DNA of 64,000 bases from Rhodospirillaceae bacterium (GCA_016712715.1 JADJQM010000001.1:124001-188000), one strand, 5' to 3'. Positions 8,553 to 18,218 are shown, counted from the stretch's first letter. Program-made: numbers and translations. Notes: generated by a model not told the origin, from the sequence alone.

Positions 8553-9766
8553 CGTTTCACCCAATTGCCGGTCTTGATGATGCCGGCGCAGGGATTGCCG
8601 CCGAACCAGTAGCTGAGCTCCGCCGGCCGCTCGACCGACCAGATCGCGATGTCGGCCGCCATGCCGGTCTTCAGAATGCCGTGACTGCCCTCCAGCCCCA
8701 GCGCCCGGGCGGCGTGGCGTGTAGCGCCCAGCAGCACTTCCTCTGGTGTCAGGCGGAAGAAGGTGGTGGCCATGCTCAGCATGAGAAGCAGCGACAAGGT
8801 GGGCGAGGTGCCGGGATTGTGGTCGGTCGAGATGGCGATGGGCACGCCTGCTTTGCGGAAGCCCTCGATCGGCGGCAGTTTCGTTTCACGCAAGGCATAG
8901 AAGGCGCCGGGCAGCAGCACGGCGATGGTGCCGGCCCTGGCCATGGCATTGATGCCGGCATCGCTCACATATTCGAGGTGATCGCAGGAGAGCGCGTTGA
9001 ACTCGGTGGCGAGCTGCGTGCCGCCCTGGTCCGAGAGTTGCTCCGCATGGAGCTTCACCGGCAGGCCCAGTTTCCGCGCCGTGTCGAACACACGGCGGGT
9101 CTGCGCCGGCGTGAACGCGATCTTTTCGCAGAACGCATCGACCGCATCGGCGAGATGCTCGCCGGCGATGGCGGGCAGGATCTCATGGCAGACAAGGTCG
9201 ATATAGCCGTCACTGTTGCCGGCAAACTCCGGCGGCAGCGCATGGGCGGCAAGGCAGGTGGTGCGTACCGTGACCCGATGGCTGTCGCCAAGCTTCCGCG
9301 CGGCGGCCAACTGCTTGCGTTCGTTCGCCAGATCGAGGCCATAGCCGGATTTGATCTCGATCGTGGTGACGCCTTCCGCCGTCAGTTCCGCCAGGCGCTT
9401 ACCGGCCGAGGTGACGAGGTCATCGAGGGTCGCGGCCCGGGTCGCCTTGACGGTGGAGGCGATGCCGCCGCCGGCTTTGGCGATCTCCTCATAGGTGGCG
9501 CCCTTGAGGCGGAGTTCGAATTCCGCCGCGCGGTCGCCGCCATAGACAAGATGCGTGTGGCAATCGATGAGGCCCGGCGTCACCCAGCGACCGCCGAGCT
9601 TGACGGTTTCCTTGGCGTCGCCCGCGGGAAGGTCGGCGCGCTTGCCGATCCAGGCGATCCTGCCATCGGCAATCGCCACGGCCGCATCATCGATGGCGCC
9701 GTAAGGCTGGCCGTTCTCCGACATGGTCGCGGCGCGGCAGTCGGTCAGCAGGGCGTCCCAGGTCAT
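8543..9766 (-). CDS. hutI: HutI, imidazolonepropionase
   Basis: The 407-residue amidohydrolase has its first metal pair in DCHTHLVYGGDR (His70, His72), further ligands in VKLHAEQLSD, and the catalytic Asp in ISTDHNPGTSP, which is a HutI signature. It opens the ring of 4-imidazolone-5-propionate to give N-formimino-L-glutamate, the substrate of HutF. The length is normal for the family. It follows hutU after 15 bases and overlaps hutD, so it is in the same transcript. Confidence 0.95.
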   Translation of the reverse strand: MTWDALLTDCRAATMSENGQPYGAIDDAAVAIADGRIAWIGKRADLPAGDAKETVKLGGRWVTPGLIDCHTHLVYGGDRAAEFELRLKGATYEEIAKAGGGIASTVKATRAATLDDLVTSAGKRLAELTAEGVTTIEIKSGYGLDLANERKQLAAARKLGDSHRVTVRTTCLAAHALPPEFAGNSDGYIDLVCHEILPAIAGEHLADAVDAFCEKIAFTPAQTRRVFDTARKLGLPVKLHAEQLSDQGGTQLATEFNALSCDHLEYVSDAGINAMARAGTIAVLLPGAFYALRETKLPPIEGFRKAGVPIAISTDHNPGTSPTLSLLLMLSMATTFFRLTPEEVLLGATRHAARALGLEGSHGILKTGMAADIAIWSVERPAELSYWFGGNPCAGIIKTGNWVKRCA

Positions 9767-9781
9767 GAAGGTGCCGGTTCT

Positions 9782-11452
9782 CTACTTGTTGAGCATCGGC
9801 AGATTTAGACCCTGTTCGCGCGCGCATTCAATGGCGCTCTCATATCCCGCATCGGCATGGCGCATGACCCCGGTGCCGGGATCGTTGGTCAGCACGTTGC
9901 GCAGGCGCCGGTCGGCGTCTTCCGAGCCGTCGCAGAGCACCACCATGCCGGAATGCTGCGAGAAGCCCATGCCGACACCGCCGCCATGATGGAGGCTGAC
10001 CCAGGTGGCACCGGACGCCGTGTTGAGGAGAGCGTTCAGGAGCGGCCAGTCGGAGACCGCATCCGAGCCGTCCATCATGCCTTCGGTTTCGCGGTTGGGG
10101 CTGGCGACCGAGCCTGAATCAAGATGGTCGCGGCCGATAACGATCGGCGCCTTCAGCTCGCCCTTGCGCACCATCTAGTTGAAGGCGAGGCCCAGCTTCA
10201 TGCGCTGGCCCAAGCCCACCCAGCAGATGCGGGCGGGGAGGCCCTGGAACTTGATGCGGCTCGCTGCCATGTCGAGCCAGTTGTGGAGATGCTTGTCGTC
10301 AGGGAGCAGTTCCTTGACCTTGGCATCGGTCTTGTAGATGTCCTCGGGGTCGCCCGAGAGTGCAACCCAGCGGAACGGTCCCACGCCGCGGCAGAAGAGG
10401 GGGCGGATATAGGCCGGGACGAAGCCCGGGAAATCGAACGCGTTGGTGACGCCCACTTCCTTGGCCATCTGGCGGATGTTGTTGCCGTAGTCGAAGGTGG
10501 GGACGCCCATCTTCTGAAAGTCGAGCATCGCACGCACCTGGACGCCCATCGATTCCTTGGCGGCCTTGATGACGGCGGCCGGATCCTTCACGCGCATCTC
10601 GGCGGCCTTGGCGAGCGACCCGCCGGCAGGCAGGTAGCCGTTCAAGGGATCATGGGCGCTGGTCTGGTCAGTCACCATGTCTGGACGCAAGCCACGCTTG
10701 TACATTTCTGGGAAGATCTCGGCGGCATTGCCAAGGAGGCCGATCGAGATCGGCTTGCCGTCCTTCTTGGCCTTGTCGAGCAGCGCCAGCGCTTCATCGA
10801 GGGAGTTCGCCTTGACGTCGACATAGCGCGTCTCCAGCCGCTTCTCGATGCGCGAAGGTTCGCATTCGACGGCGATCATCGAGGCGCCGGCCATGGTCGC
10901 GGCCAGGGGCTGCGCGCCGCCCATGCCGCCGAGGCCCCCGGTCAGGATCCAGCGGCCCTTCAGGTCGCCGCCGTAATGCTGGCGCCCGGCCTCGACGAAG
11001 GTCTCATAGGTGCCCTGCACGATGCCCTGGCTGCCGATATAGATCCAGGAGCCTGCGGTCATCTGGCCGTACATCATCAGGCCCTTGGCATCCAGTTCGC
11101 GGAAATGATCCCAGGTCGCCCAATGCGGCACGAGGTTGGAATTGGCAAGCAGCACGCGGGGCGCATTCTCATGGGTGCGGAACACGCCGACGGGCTTGCC
11201 GGATTGGATGAGGAGTGTTTCGTCCTTCTCCATCTTCTTCAGCGTCTCGACGATCTTGTCGAAGCAGGCCCAGTTGCGCGCGGCCTTGCCGATGCCGCCA
11301 TAGACCACCAGCTCACCAGGATTCTCGGCCACTTCCGGATCGAGATTGTTCATCAGCATGCGGAGCGGCGCCTCGGTCGCCCAGGACTTGGCGTTGAGCG
11401 TGGTGCCGCGCGAGGCACGGATGATGCGCTGGTTGGTGGTGGGGGCGTTCAT
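9782..11452 (-). pseudogene. hutU: HutU, urocanase, interrupted by an in-frame TAG
   Basis: Reading through one stop, this encodes 556 codons, the normal length for urocanate hydratase. The NAD-binding glycine-rich segment (GGLGGMGGAQPLA) and the C-terminal SLHHGGGVGMG motif are both present. Codon 426 is TAG (10175-10177, minus strand). Urocanases normally have Glu here, in a conserved GLAFNE-MVR context, so GAG to TAG is the simplest explanation. The frame continues without a shift, and the next codon is ATG. As written, translation stops before the last 130 residues, which include part of the catalytic region. ATG at 11452 has GGAG 8 bases upstream. Sequence error, real mutation or readthrough cannot be separated here. 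Confidence 0.88.
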
Positions 11453-11476
11453 GGGCGACACTCCATCGCGTTAACT

Positions 11477-11496
11477 TGTATATACATGTATGGACA
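11477..11496. promoter_or_regulatory. Candidate HutC operator upstream of hutU
   Basis: Twenty-five bases upstream of the hutU start lies a TATATACATGTAT core that matches 18 of 20 bases of the hutC-hutF site. It contains TGTATATACA, a perfect TGTA-N2-TACA palindrome. The position suits control of the hutU-I-D-G operon. Confidence 0.65.
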
Positions 11497-11607
11497 ATAG
11501 CATGCGCGTTTCCGGCCGACAACCGGGAAGAGGGCGGTTTTCAGGGGCCTGGATATGGGAGGAAAGGCCCTATAAGGTGCCTGGGGTTGGGGTGGTGTGG
11601 GGACAAA

Positions 11608-12489
11608 ATGTCGAATGAAATGAAGGGTGTGCTGCTGGCGATCGGGGCGACGATCGGCTGGAGCCTCAGCGGCATCTTTGTTCGCTATGTCCCCGAGATC
11701 GACCCCTGGACCTTCAACGCCTATCGCGGTGCCTCCATGAGCTGCGCGCTCCTGGTCTGGATGCTGTTGCGCTACCGTGGCCAGGTGATCGCCCATTTCA
11801 GGCAGGCGACACCGATCCCCCTCATCGCCACGGCCGGCTTCTTCGGCATCGGCTCATCGCTCTATATCCTCGCCATGCAGCAGAGCAGTGTCGCCGCCGT
11901 TTCCTGCGTCGCCGCCACCTCGCCGCTCTTTGCGGCGCTCCTCGCCTGGATGTGGTTGGGCGAGCGTACGCGCCTCATGGTGTTCGTCGCCATCCTGGTG
12001 GCCCTGGCCGGCGTCGCCATCGTCGCCTTCGGCGAGAGCGGTGTCTCGATCAGTGGTCTGCAAGGATCGCTCATCGCCCTCGTGGTCGCTCTCTGCTTTG
12101 CCGGGCAGAGCGTCACCCTGCGGCGCTATCATTCGGTCGAGATGGCGCCGTCGCTGATCGTCGGCGGGTTCGGCATCCTCATCGCCGTGTCGCTGACGGT
12201 AGGCCTGAAGCCGATCAGCCTCAACGAAGCCATGATCCTCGCCGTCATGGGCACAGTGCAGCTGGCGCTGCCGCTCGTGCTCTATATGCGCGGGGCGCGT
12301 TATGTGCCCGCCGTGCAGATGGTGCTGATTTCGCTCGCCGATGCGTTTCTCAATCCGTTCTGGGTCTGGCTGGTGCATGGCGAAGTGCCGGTGGCCAGCG
12401 TATTCTGGGGCGGCGCGCTCATCCTTGGGGCCATCGCGGTCGTAACCATCCGCCGCGCCGCCCCAGCCACAGCCATGCCATCAACCTGA
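11608..12489 (+). CDS. EamA/DMT-superfamily transporter
   Basis: From ATG at 11608 (GGGGA upstream) the protein has 293 residues with about ten hydrophobic segments in two repeated halves, each of EamA type. The first half has a GWSLSGIFVRY start and the second an ALCFAGQSVTLRRYH segment. Members export or import small metabolites such as amino acids; the substrate is not predictable. It diverges from hutU, and the operator-like palindrome lies in the shared gap, so a link to histidine metabolism is possible. The cupin gene follows after 8 bases. Confidence 0.82.
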   Translation: MSNEMKGVLLAIGATIGWSLSGIFVRYVPEIDPWTFNAYRGASMSCALLVWMLLRYRGQVIAHFRQATPIPLIATAGFFGIGSSLYILAMQQSSVAAVSCVAATSPLFAALLAWMWLGERTRLMVFVAILVALAGVAIVAFGESGVSISGLQGSLIALVVALCFAGQSVTLRRYHSVEMAPSLIVGGFGILIAVSLTVGLKPISLNEAMILAVMGTVQLALPLVLYMRGARYVPAVQMVLISLADAFLNPFWVWLVHGEVPVASVFWGGALILGAIAVVTIRRAAPATAMPST

Positions 12490-12497
12490 GAGCAGCC

Positions 12498-12974
12498 ATG
12501 AAGTTCAGCAGCGTCAACGAAATGACCGAGATCGTGCAGCATGTATCGGCGGACGATCCGCTCTGGGTCCCGATCACGGATGAGGTGCAGTTCCGGCCGC
12601 TGATGTTCGATTGCTCCAACGGCGCCTGGTCGAACGTGCTGAAGGTGACGCCGGGTGGCAGCCTTGCCTGCCACTATCACACGGCGCCGGTCCATGCCTT
12701 CGTGCTGGAGGGGGCGTGGCGCTATCTGGAACATGATTGGGTGGCCGAGACCGGCAGCTTCATCTACGAACCGCCGGGCGAGGTGCATACACTCCATGCC
12801 GACGAGAAACGCGGCATGAGCACGTTCTTCGTCACGCGCGGGTCGCTGGTCTATACCGATGCCAAGGGCCAGCAGATCGGCTTCGAGGACGTGTTCACTC
12901 GGCTGGCGCGCTTTCGGGAGCATTTGTCCCAGTCGGGGCTGGATCAGACAATTGCCGATCAGCTGATTCGCTGA
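12498..12974 (+). CDS. Cupin protein of the 2,4'-dihydroxyacetophenone dioxygenase-like family
   Basis: The 158-residue protein is a single cupin barrel. Metal-binding motif 1 is about HYHTAPVHAFVLEGAWRYLE, spread over residues 55-75, followed by DWVAETGSFIYEPPGEVHTL, a pattern seen in the dihydroxyacetophenone dioxygenase-like cupins. The His residues expected for iron are present. The real substrate is unknown. It is probably co-transcribed with the EamA gene. Its last 80 bases overlap the 3' end of the convergent RND permease gene. Confidence 0.75.
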   Translation: MKFSSVNEMTEIVQHVSADDPLWVPITDEVQFRPLMFDCSNGAWSNVLKVTPGGSLACHYHTAPVHAFVLEGAWRYLEHDWVAETGSFIYEPPGEVHTLHADEKRGMSTFFVTRGSLVYTDAKGQQIGFEDVFTRLARFREHLSQSGLDQTIADQLIR

Positions 12975-15900
12975 CCCGGGCCGCGATCAGGCTGTAGGCG
13001 ACCGGCACCACGAACAATGTGAAGAAGCTGCCGAAGGTGAGGCCGCCGACGATGACCCAGCCGATCGCCTGGCGCGATTCGGCGCCGGCACCCTCGGCCA
13101 ATGCCAGCGGGATCGTGCCCAGCACCATGGCGCCGGTGGTCATGAGGATCGGCCGCAGGCGCAAGACGGCGGCATCGATCACGGCTCGAATGCGGTCGGC
13201 ACCCGCCTCGCGGCGCTGATTGGCGAATTCGACGATCAGGATGCCATGCTTGGTGATGAGGCCGATCAGCGTCACGAGGCCGATCTGGCTGTAGACATTG
13301 AGCGTGCCGCCGGTCATGTGCATGGCAATGAGGGCGCCGGTCATGGCGAGCGGCACCGTCAGCATGATGATGAACGGATCGCGGAAGCTCTCGAACTGGG
13401 CGGAGAGCACCAGATAGATGAAGACGAGGGCGAGGATGAACACCGTGACGCCGCTCTGGCTGGAGGCCAGGAATTCGCGCGACTGGCCGGCATAGTCGAT
13501 CTGCATGGTGTTGGGCAGGGTTCGCGCCACGATCTCCTGCAGCGCCTGTAGCGCTTCGCCGGAGGTGATGCCCGGAGCCGCGTTGACCGATACGGTGGCG
13601 GCGCGCAGCTGGTTCCAGCGGTTGAGGTCCTTCGGTGCCACGGTTTCGCGGATGCTCACCAGGTTTGAGAGGGGAATCATCGCCCCGCCTTCGGCGCGCA
13701 CATAGATGAGCTTTGCCTGGTCCGGCGTGGTGCGTGAGCGATCGTCGACCTTGACCACAACATCGTATTGCCGGCCATCGCGCTTGAAGCGCGTGACGTC
13801 GCGGCCGGCCAGCAGGGATTCGATCGTGGCGCCGATGCGGTCGATATCGATGCCGAGATCGGCCGCCTTGTCGCGATCGACGGTGAGGCGGATTTCCGGC
13901 TTGGATAATTTGAGATCGGAATCCGGGTTGGCGAGGCGCGGGTCATCCAGCGCCGCATCGACCACGGCCTGGGCGGTGGCGTCCAACTCCTCATAGGTGC
14001 CGGTGCTGAGGATGACGATCTCGGCAGCCTTCTGATTGGGTCGGCCACCGAGTGACGCCGGCACGTTGACGAAGGCGTTCACGCCGGGAAGTTGCGACAG
14101 CGGCCCGCGCAACGAGGCGGCGATTTCCTTGGAGGAGCGTTCGCGTTCCTCCCAGGGCTTCAGGCGGATGGGTGCCATCGCCTGCGAGGGGCTTTGATTG
14201 CCGGTCACGGTGTTGAAGGCGCTCACCTCGGGGATGGCCGCGAACAGCGCTTCCATCTTCTGCACATAGGCCGAGGTGTAGTCGATGGTGGCCCCTTCCG
14301 GGCCGGTGACGGTTGCAAACAGCAGGCCGCGATCCTCGACCGGGGTGAGTTCGGAGCGCAGGCCGCTCACCAGCCAGAAGGCCGAACCTGCGACGCCGAT
14401 CACCAGCAGGACCACCAGCCAGCGCAGCTTCATGCAGAGTTCGAGGCTGCTGCGGTAGCCCTTGGCGAGGCCCACCAGCAGATACTCGATGGCACCGTAA
14501 ACTGGACCGTGCTTTTCATGCTCGCGGTCCGGCAGCAGCTTGGCGCACAGCATCGGAGCGAGGGTGAGGGCGACGAAGCCCGAAATCAGCACGGCGCCGG
14601 CCAGTGTCAGGGCAAATTCGACAAACAGTTTTCCGGTGCGTCCGGTCTGCAAGGCGACCGGCACATAGACGGCGGCGAGCGTGATGGTCATGGCCAGCAC
14701 GGCAAAGGCAATCTCGCGGCTGCCGACCAGGGCCGCCCGCAGGGGCGAGAGGCCTTCTTCGATATGGCGGTGGATGTTCTCCAGCATGACGATGGCATCG
14801 TCGACCACGAGGCCGATCGCCAGCACGAAGGACAGCATGGTGAGCGTGTTGAGGGTGAAGCCCAGCGCATACATGAGCGCGCAGGCGCCGATCAGAGAAA
14901 GCGGAATGGTCACCAGCGGGATGATGGTGGCGCGGACCGAGCGCAGGAAGAAGATGATGACCAGCAGGACCAGCACCACGGCTTCGCCGATGGTGCGATA
15001 GACGTTCTCGATCGAGCGGGCGATGAAGGTCGAGGAATCGTAGGCCAGTTCCAGCTTCATGCCGCTGGGCAGGGATTGCTGGATGGCGGGCAAAGCTGCC
15101 CTGATCTCCTCCGACACGTCGAGCGGGTTGGCGGTCGACTGCTTGATGATGCCGAGCGTGACACCGTTCTTGCCGTTGATGCGGGCGCGCACGGAATCGT
15201 CATAGGCTGCAAGCTCGATATCGGCGACATCGCCAAGGCGGACCAGCGCCTTGCTCGATTTGCTGACGATGATCGCGGCGAATTCCTCCGGCGTGTTGAT
15301 GCCGGTATCGGAGAGGACCGAGAATTCGCGCGACTGGCTTTCGATGGTGCCCGCCGGGATCTCGACATTCTGCGCACGGAGCGCGTCCTCAATCGACTGC
15401 ACGGTGAGCTTGAAGGCGGCGAGCCGTTCCGGCTTCAGCCAGACGCGCATGGCGGGCTTGCGTTCGCCGAAAATGCGCACTTCGGAAATGCCGGTCAGGG
15501 TCTGCAGGCGGTTCTTTACGAAGCGGTCTACATAGTCGGAGATCTGCAGCGAGGAATCCATCTCGCTGGTGAAAGCCATCCAGATGATCGGCTGGGCGTC
15601 GGCCTCGACTTTGGCGATGACCGGCTCCTCGACATCGTCGGGCAGCTTGCCGCGCGCGCGAGAGACACGGTCGCGCACATCGGCGGCGGCGGCATCGATA
15701 TCGCGGTCGGAGCGGAAGGTGATGCTGATGCGGGAGGATTCGGCGCGGCTCGTGGATTTGATGAAGTCGATGCCTTCGATGCCGGAGAGGCTTTCCTCGA
15801 GCGGCTGCGTCACCTGCAGTTCGATGATCTCGGCCGAGGCGCCGCGGAAGGTCGCGGAGACGCTGACCACCGGTTCGTCGATATTGGGATATTCGCGCAC

Positions 15901-15999
15901 CGCCAGGCGCTGATAGGCGATAATGCCGATCAGCAGGATGACGAGGTTGATGACCGTGGCGAAGACCGGCCGGCGGATGCAAAGCTCTGGCAGGCGCAT
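12895..15999 (-). CDS. RND efflux permease (AcrB/HAE1-like)
   Basis: The 1034-residue inner-membrane pump has the RND layout: an N-terminal span, a large periplasmic loop (about 35-335), a block of spans with the proton-relay Asp pair (LAIGLVVDDAIVMLENI), a second periplasmic loop and the final spans. It exports drugs or other amphipathic compounds by proton antiport with the adaptor encoded just upstream. AGGAG lies about 10 bases before the ATG. No outer-membrane channel gene is in the window. The substrate is unknown. Confidence 0.92.
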   Translation of the reverse strand: MRLPELCIRRPVFATVINLVILLIGIIAYQRLAVREYPNIDEPVVSVSATFRGASAEIIELQVTQPLEESLSGIEGIDFIKSTSRAESSRISITFRSDRDIDAAAADVRDRVSRARGKLPDDVEEPVIAKVEADAQPIIWMAFTSEMDSSLQISDYVDRFVKNRLQTLTGISEVRIFGERKPAMRVWLKPERLAAFKLTVQSIEDALRAQNVEIPAGTIESQSREFSVLSDTGINTPEEFAAIIVSKSSKALVRLGDVADIELAAYDDSVRARINGKNGVTLGIIKQSTANPLDVSEEIRAALPAIQQSLPSGMKLELAYDSSTFIARSIENVYRTIGEAVVLVLLVIIFFLRSVRATIIPLVTIPLSLIGACALMYALGFTLNTLTMLSFVLAIGLVVDDAIVMLENIHRHIEEGLSPLRAALVGSREIAFAVLAMTITLAAVYVPVALQTGRTGKLFVEFALTLAGAVLISGFVALTLAPMLCAKLLPDREHEKHGPVYGAIEYLLVGLAKGYRSSLELCMKLRWLVVLLVIGVAGSAFWLVSGLRSELTPVEDRGLLFATVTGPEGATIDYTSAYVQKMEALFAAIPEVSAFNTVTGNQSPSQAMAPIRLKPWEERERSSKEIAASLRGPLSQLPGVNAFVNVPASLGGRPNQKAAEIVILSTGTYEELDATAQAVVDAALDDPRLANPDSDLKLSKPEIRLTVDRDKAADLGIDIDRIGATIESLLAGRDVTRFKRDGRQYDVVVKVDDRSRTTPDQAKLIYVRAEGGAMIPLSNLVSIRETVAPKDLNRWNQLRAATVSVNAAPGITSGEALQALQEIVARTLPNTMQIDYAGQSREFLASSQSGVTVFILALVFIYLVLSAQFESFRDPFIIMLTVPLAMTGALIAMHMTGGTLNVYSQIGLVTLIGLITKHGILIVEFANQRREAGADRIRAVIDAAVLRLRPILMTTGAMVLGTIPLALAEGAGAESRQAIGWVIVGGLTFGSFFTLFVVPVAYSLIAARVSESADRQLSDPAPTGTNAPESAPAE

Positions 16000-16011
16000 G
16001 CCCTTTGGCTC

Positions 16012-17127
16012 CTACGGCTCGACCACGACGGCATCAGCGCCGGGCCGCAATTTCATCTGGCCATCGGTGACGATCGTTTCTCCGACGCTCAGCCCCTCCA
16101 CGATCTGGACCTTGCCGGCCTGGCGCAGGCCGGTCTTGACCGGCTTCAGCTCCGCCTTGCCGTCGACCAGGGCGTAGACGAATATCCGATCGCCGCGGGC
16201 GACCAGGGTCTGTTCGGGCACCACGACCGCGTTCTTGATGATGCCGGCATCGATCTCGACCTCGATGAAGAGGCCAGGTTTCAGTCTGCCATCCCTGTTG
16301 TCGATTTCGGCGCGCACCGAGACGGCGCGGGTCGCGGCATCGAGCTTGGGATCGATGGCGAGAATCTTGCCGGTGAAGGCCTCATCGGGGAACGCGTCCG
16401 TACGGATGCTGACGGCGGTGCCCTGCTTGAGGATCGCCAGCTCCGTCTGCGGGACGGAGAAGTCGACATAGAGGGGATCGATGCGGCTCAGTGTGAAGAT
16501 CGCCTGGCCTGGATTCATGTACTCGCCGATGCTGACCATGCGCAGGCCGAGCGCGCCGTCGAAGGGCGCGGTGATCTTCGTCTTGGCGAGATTGGCCTGG
16601 GCAAGGTTGAGGGCGGCTTCGGCGATGCCGAGCTCTGAGGCGGCCTCGTCGACGGCCTTTGGCGTGCCGGCGCCCTTGGCCATCAGGCTGTTGGCGCGCT
16701 CGGCATTGGCGCGCCACAGCTTGATCTTGGCATCGGCCTCGGCGACCTGGGCGCGGTAGATGGACGTGTCGAGTTCAGCCAGCACATCGCCCCTGGCGAC
16801 CGTGCCCCCCTGGGACGCGGAGACGCTGATGATTCGGCCGGCAATTTCGGGGCTGACGGTCACGGTGTCGGAAGCGGTGAGCGTGCCCACCGAGCGCGAG
16901 CGGCGAGTGAGAGTCTCGGACGTCGCCTTGGCGATATAGACCGGCACGGGGGGGGCCTTGACCGCTGCGCCAGGCGCCTGGGAGGCTGCGGAGCTTGGCA
17001 GCAGGCTGGCCGGCATCCATTTCTCCGGCAGGTGGTCGCGGCCCCAGTAAAGGCCGCCAGCCAGCGCTGCGATCGCCAGAAGGGCGACGAGTCTGGGCAG
17101 GCGCGTACGTTTTCTGGTCTTTATCAT
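16012..17127 (-). CDS. RND periplasmic adaptor (HlyD/MFP family)
   Basis: The 371-residue protein has an N-terminal membrane anchor (residues about 10-28), a lipoyl half-motif (VSPEIAGRIISVSASQGGTV), a helical hairpin (about 130-190) and beta-barrel and membrane-proximal domains. These are features of adaptors that join an RND pump to an outer-membrane channel. It is first in a two-gene operon, with the permease starting 12 bases after its stop. The upstream gap holds no obvious regulator. Confidence 0.9.
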   Translation of the reverse strand: MIKTRKRTRLPRLVALLAIAALAGGLYWGRDHLPEKWMPASLLPSSAASQAPGAAVKAPPVPVYIAKATSETLTRRSRSVGTLTASDTVTVSPEIAGRIISVSASQGGTVARGDVLAELDTSIYRAQVAEADAKIKLWRANAERANSLMAKGAGTPKAVDEAASELGIAEAALNLAQANLAKTKITAPFDGALGLRMVSIGEYMNPGQAIFTLSRIDPLYVDFSVPQTELAILKQGTAVSIRTDAFPDEAFTGKILAIDPKLDAATRAVSVRAEIDNRDGRLKPGLFIEVEIDAGIIKNAVVVPEQTLVARGDRIFVYALVDGKAELKPVKTGLRQAGKVQIVEGLSVGETIVTDGQMKLRPGADAVVVEP

Positions 17128-17414
17128 GCGATGTTCAGCTGTCCAAATCTGATGGCCGGTTGCCTGCAGGGCAAATGGGTACGGGTGACGCGGCCGGGAA
17201 GATCAATTTCAGCAACCCAGACCCTGCCTCGCGGTCCGGGATTACACGTTAGCGACGCCATTTCCCTGCACAATGATCAGCATACGCCCAAAATACCATG
17301 CTGCCGAAGCGGCAATGTGCTGCGCCGCATCATGCGGCCTGGGGCCAAGTCCAGGGAAAGCGCGCTGAAACATGGCGTTCCGGCATGAGCCGGGAGATAT
17401 TATTGTCATTCGTG
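17128..17414. other. Gene-free stretch between the RND adaptor and tRNA-Asp
   Basis: No frame here has a convincing start or protein-like composition. The RND operon promoter should lie at the left end, on the minus strand, but I cannot pick it with confidence. The tRNA promoter lies at the right end and is listed separately. Confidence 0.5.
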
Positions 17415-17443
17415 TTGACAGCTACCGCAGGGTTGAAGTACAT
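17415..17443 (+). promoter_or_regulatory. Candidate sigma70 promoter for tRNA-Asp
   Basis: A perfect TTGACA (17415-17420) is followed after 17 bases by GTACAT as a weak -10. It lies about 50 bases before the tRNA. Confidence 0.4.
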
Positions 17444-17494
17444 GCTGCCCCGCCGAACAGACGAGCCTGATCAAAGGCTTCGATCCTGTCTTGC

Positions 17495-17571
<77 letters not shown>

Positions 17572-17658
17572 TTCTCCCTTCCAGAATATTAACGAAAAAT
17601 CAACTAGTTCCGAGCCGTTTGGCGGGCAATTCACGGCGATTTGCGGTGGTTTTTACCC

Positions 17659-17687
17659 TTCCTTGGCCCAATTAACCTCTTTATAGT
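17659..17687 (+). promoter_or_regulatory. Weak candidate promoter for the nuo operon
   Basis: The 281 bases between tRNA-Asp and nuoA contain TTCCTT (17659-17664) and TATAGT (17682-17687) with 17-base spacing. The -35 match is poor. The AT-rich context is the only such patch in the gap. Confidence 0.25.
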
Positions 17688-17852
17688 GTCGGCGACCCGG
17701 AGTCGTGATTTTGGTCGCGATCAGGGTCTTTTGCGCTGCGAAAAATTGGCGTAAAGGACCGCTGCAATTCCGGTGCGCGGATGAACCCAGGTGAGGCCCC
17801 AGGCCGCCCCTGGGATTGAATTGGGTGATGGAGCGTAGGAAAGCATCTAGGG

Positions 17853-18218
17853 ATGGACGACCTACTCAAAGAATATCTGCCGATCCTGATCTTTCTGATC
17901 ATTGCAACGGCGCTGACGCTGGTGATGGTCACGGCATCACTCGTTCTCGGCAAGCAGAACCCTGATTCGGAAAAGCTGTCGCCCTATGAGTGCGGTTTCG
18001 AGGCGTTCGATGATGCCCGCCGCCAGTTCGACGTCCGCTTCTATCTCGTGTCGATCCTGTTCATCATCTTCGATCTCGAAGTGGCGTTCCTGTTCCCCTG
18101 GGCCGTGTCGCTGGGCAATATCGGCATGTTCGGCTTCTGGTCGATGATCATCTTCCTCGGCGTCCTCACCGTAGGGTTCATCTACGAGTGGAAAAAGGGC
18201 GCCCTAGAGTGGGAATAA
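17853..18218 (+). CDS. nuoA: NuoA, complex I subunit A
   Basis: The 121-residue protein has three membrane spans and the conserved loop SPYECGFEAFDDARRQFDVRFY (residues about 47-68) that lies near the quinone channel. Complex I transfers electrons from NADH to ubiquinone and pumps protons. This is the first of fourteen nuo genes in order A to N. Confidence 0.96.
   Translation: MDDLLKEYLPILIFLIIATALTLVMVTASLVLGKQNPDSEKLSPYECGFEAFDDARRQFDVRFYLVSILFIIFDLEVAFLFPWAVSLGNIGMFGFWSMIIFLGVLTVGFIYEWKKGALEWE

Noticed and set aside
11476..11607. Upstream extension of the EamA gene from 11476
   Set aside because: The extra 44 residues overlap the hut operator and contain no membrane segment. ATG at 11608 begins at the usual family start.
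14092..16638. A very long plus-strand open frame across the RND genes
   Set aside because: It is antisense to two clear RND genes. Its product is rich in His, Asp, Gly and Arg without domain structure, which is typical of the opposite strand in GC-rich genes.
17572..17852. Attachment site of an integrated element at the 3' end of tRNA-Asp
   Set aside because: No repeat of the tRNA end, no integrase gene, and the next genes are the core nuo operon.
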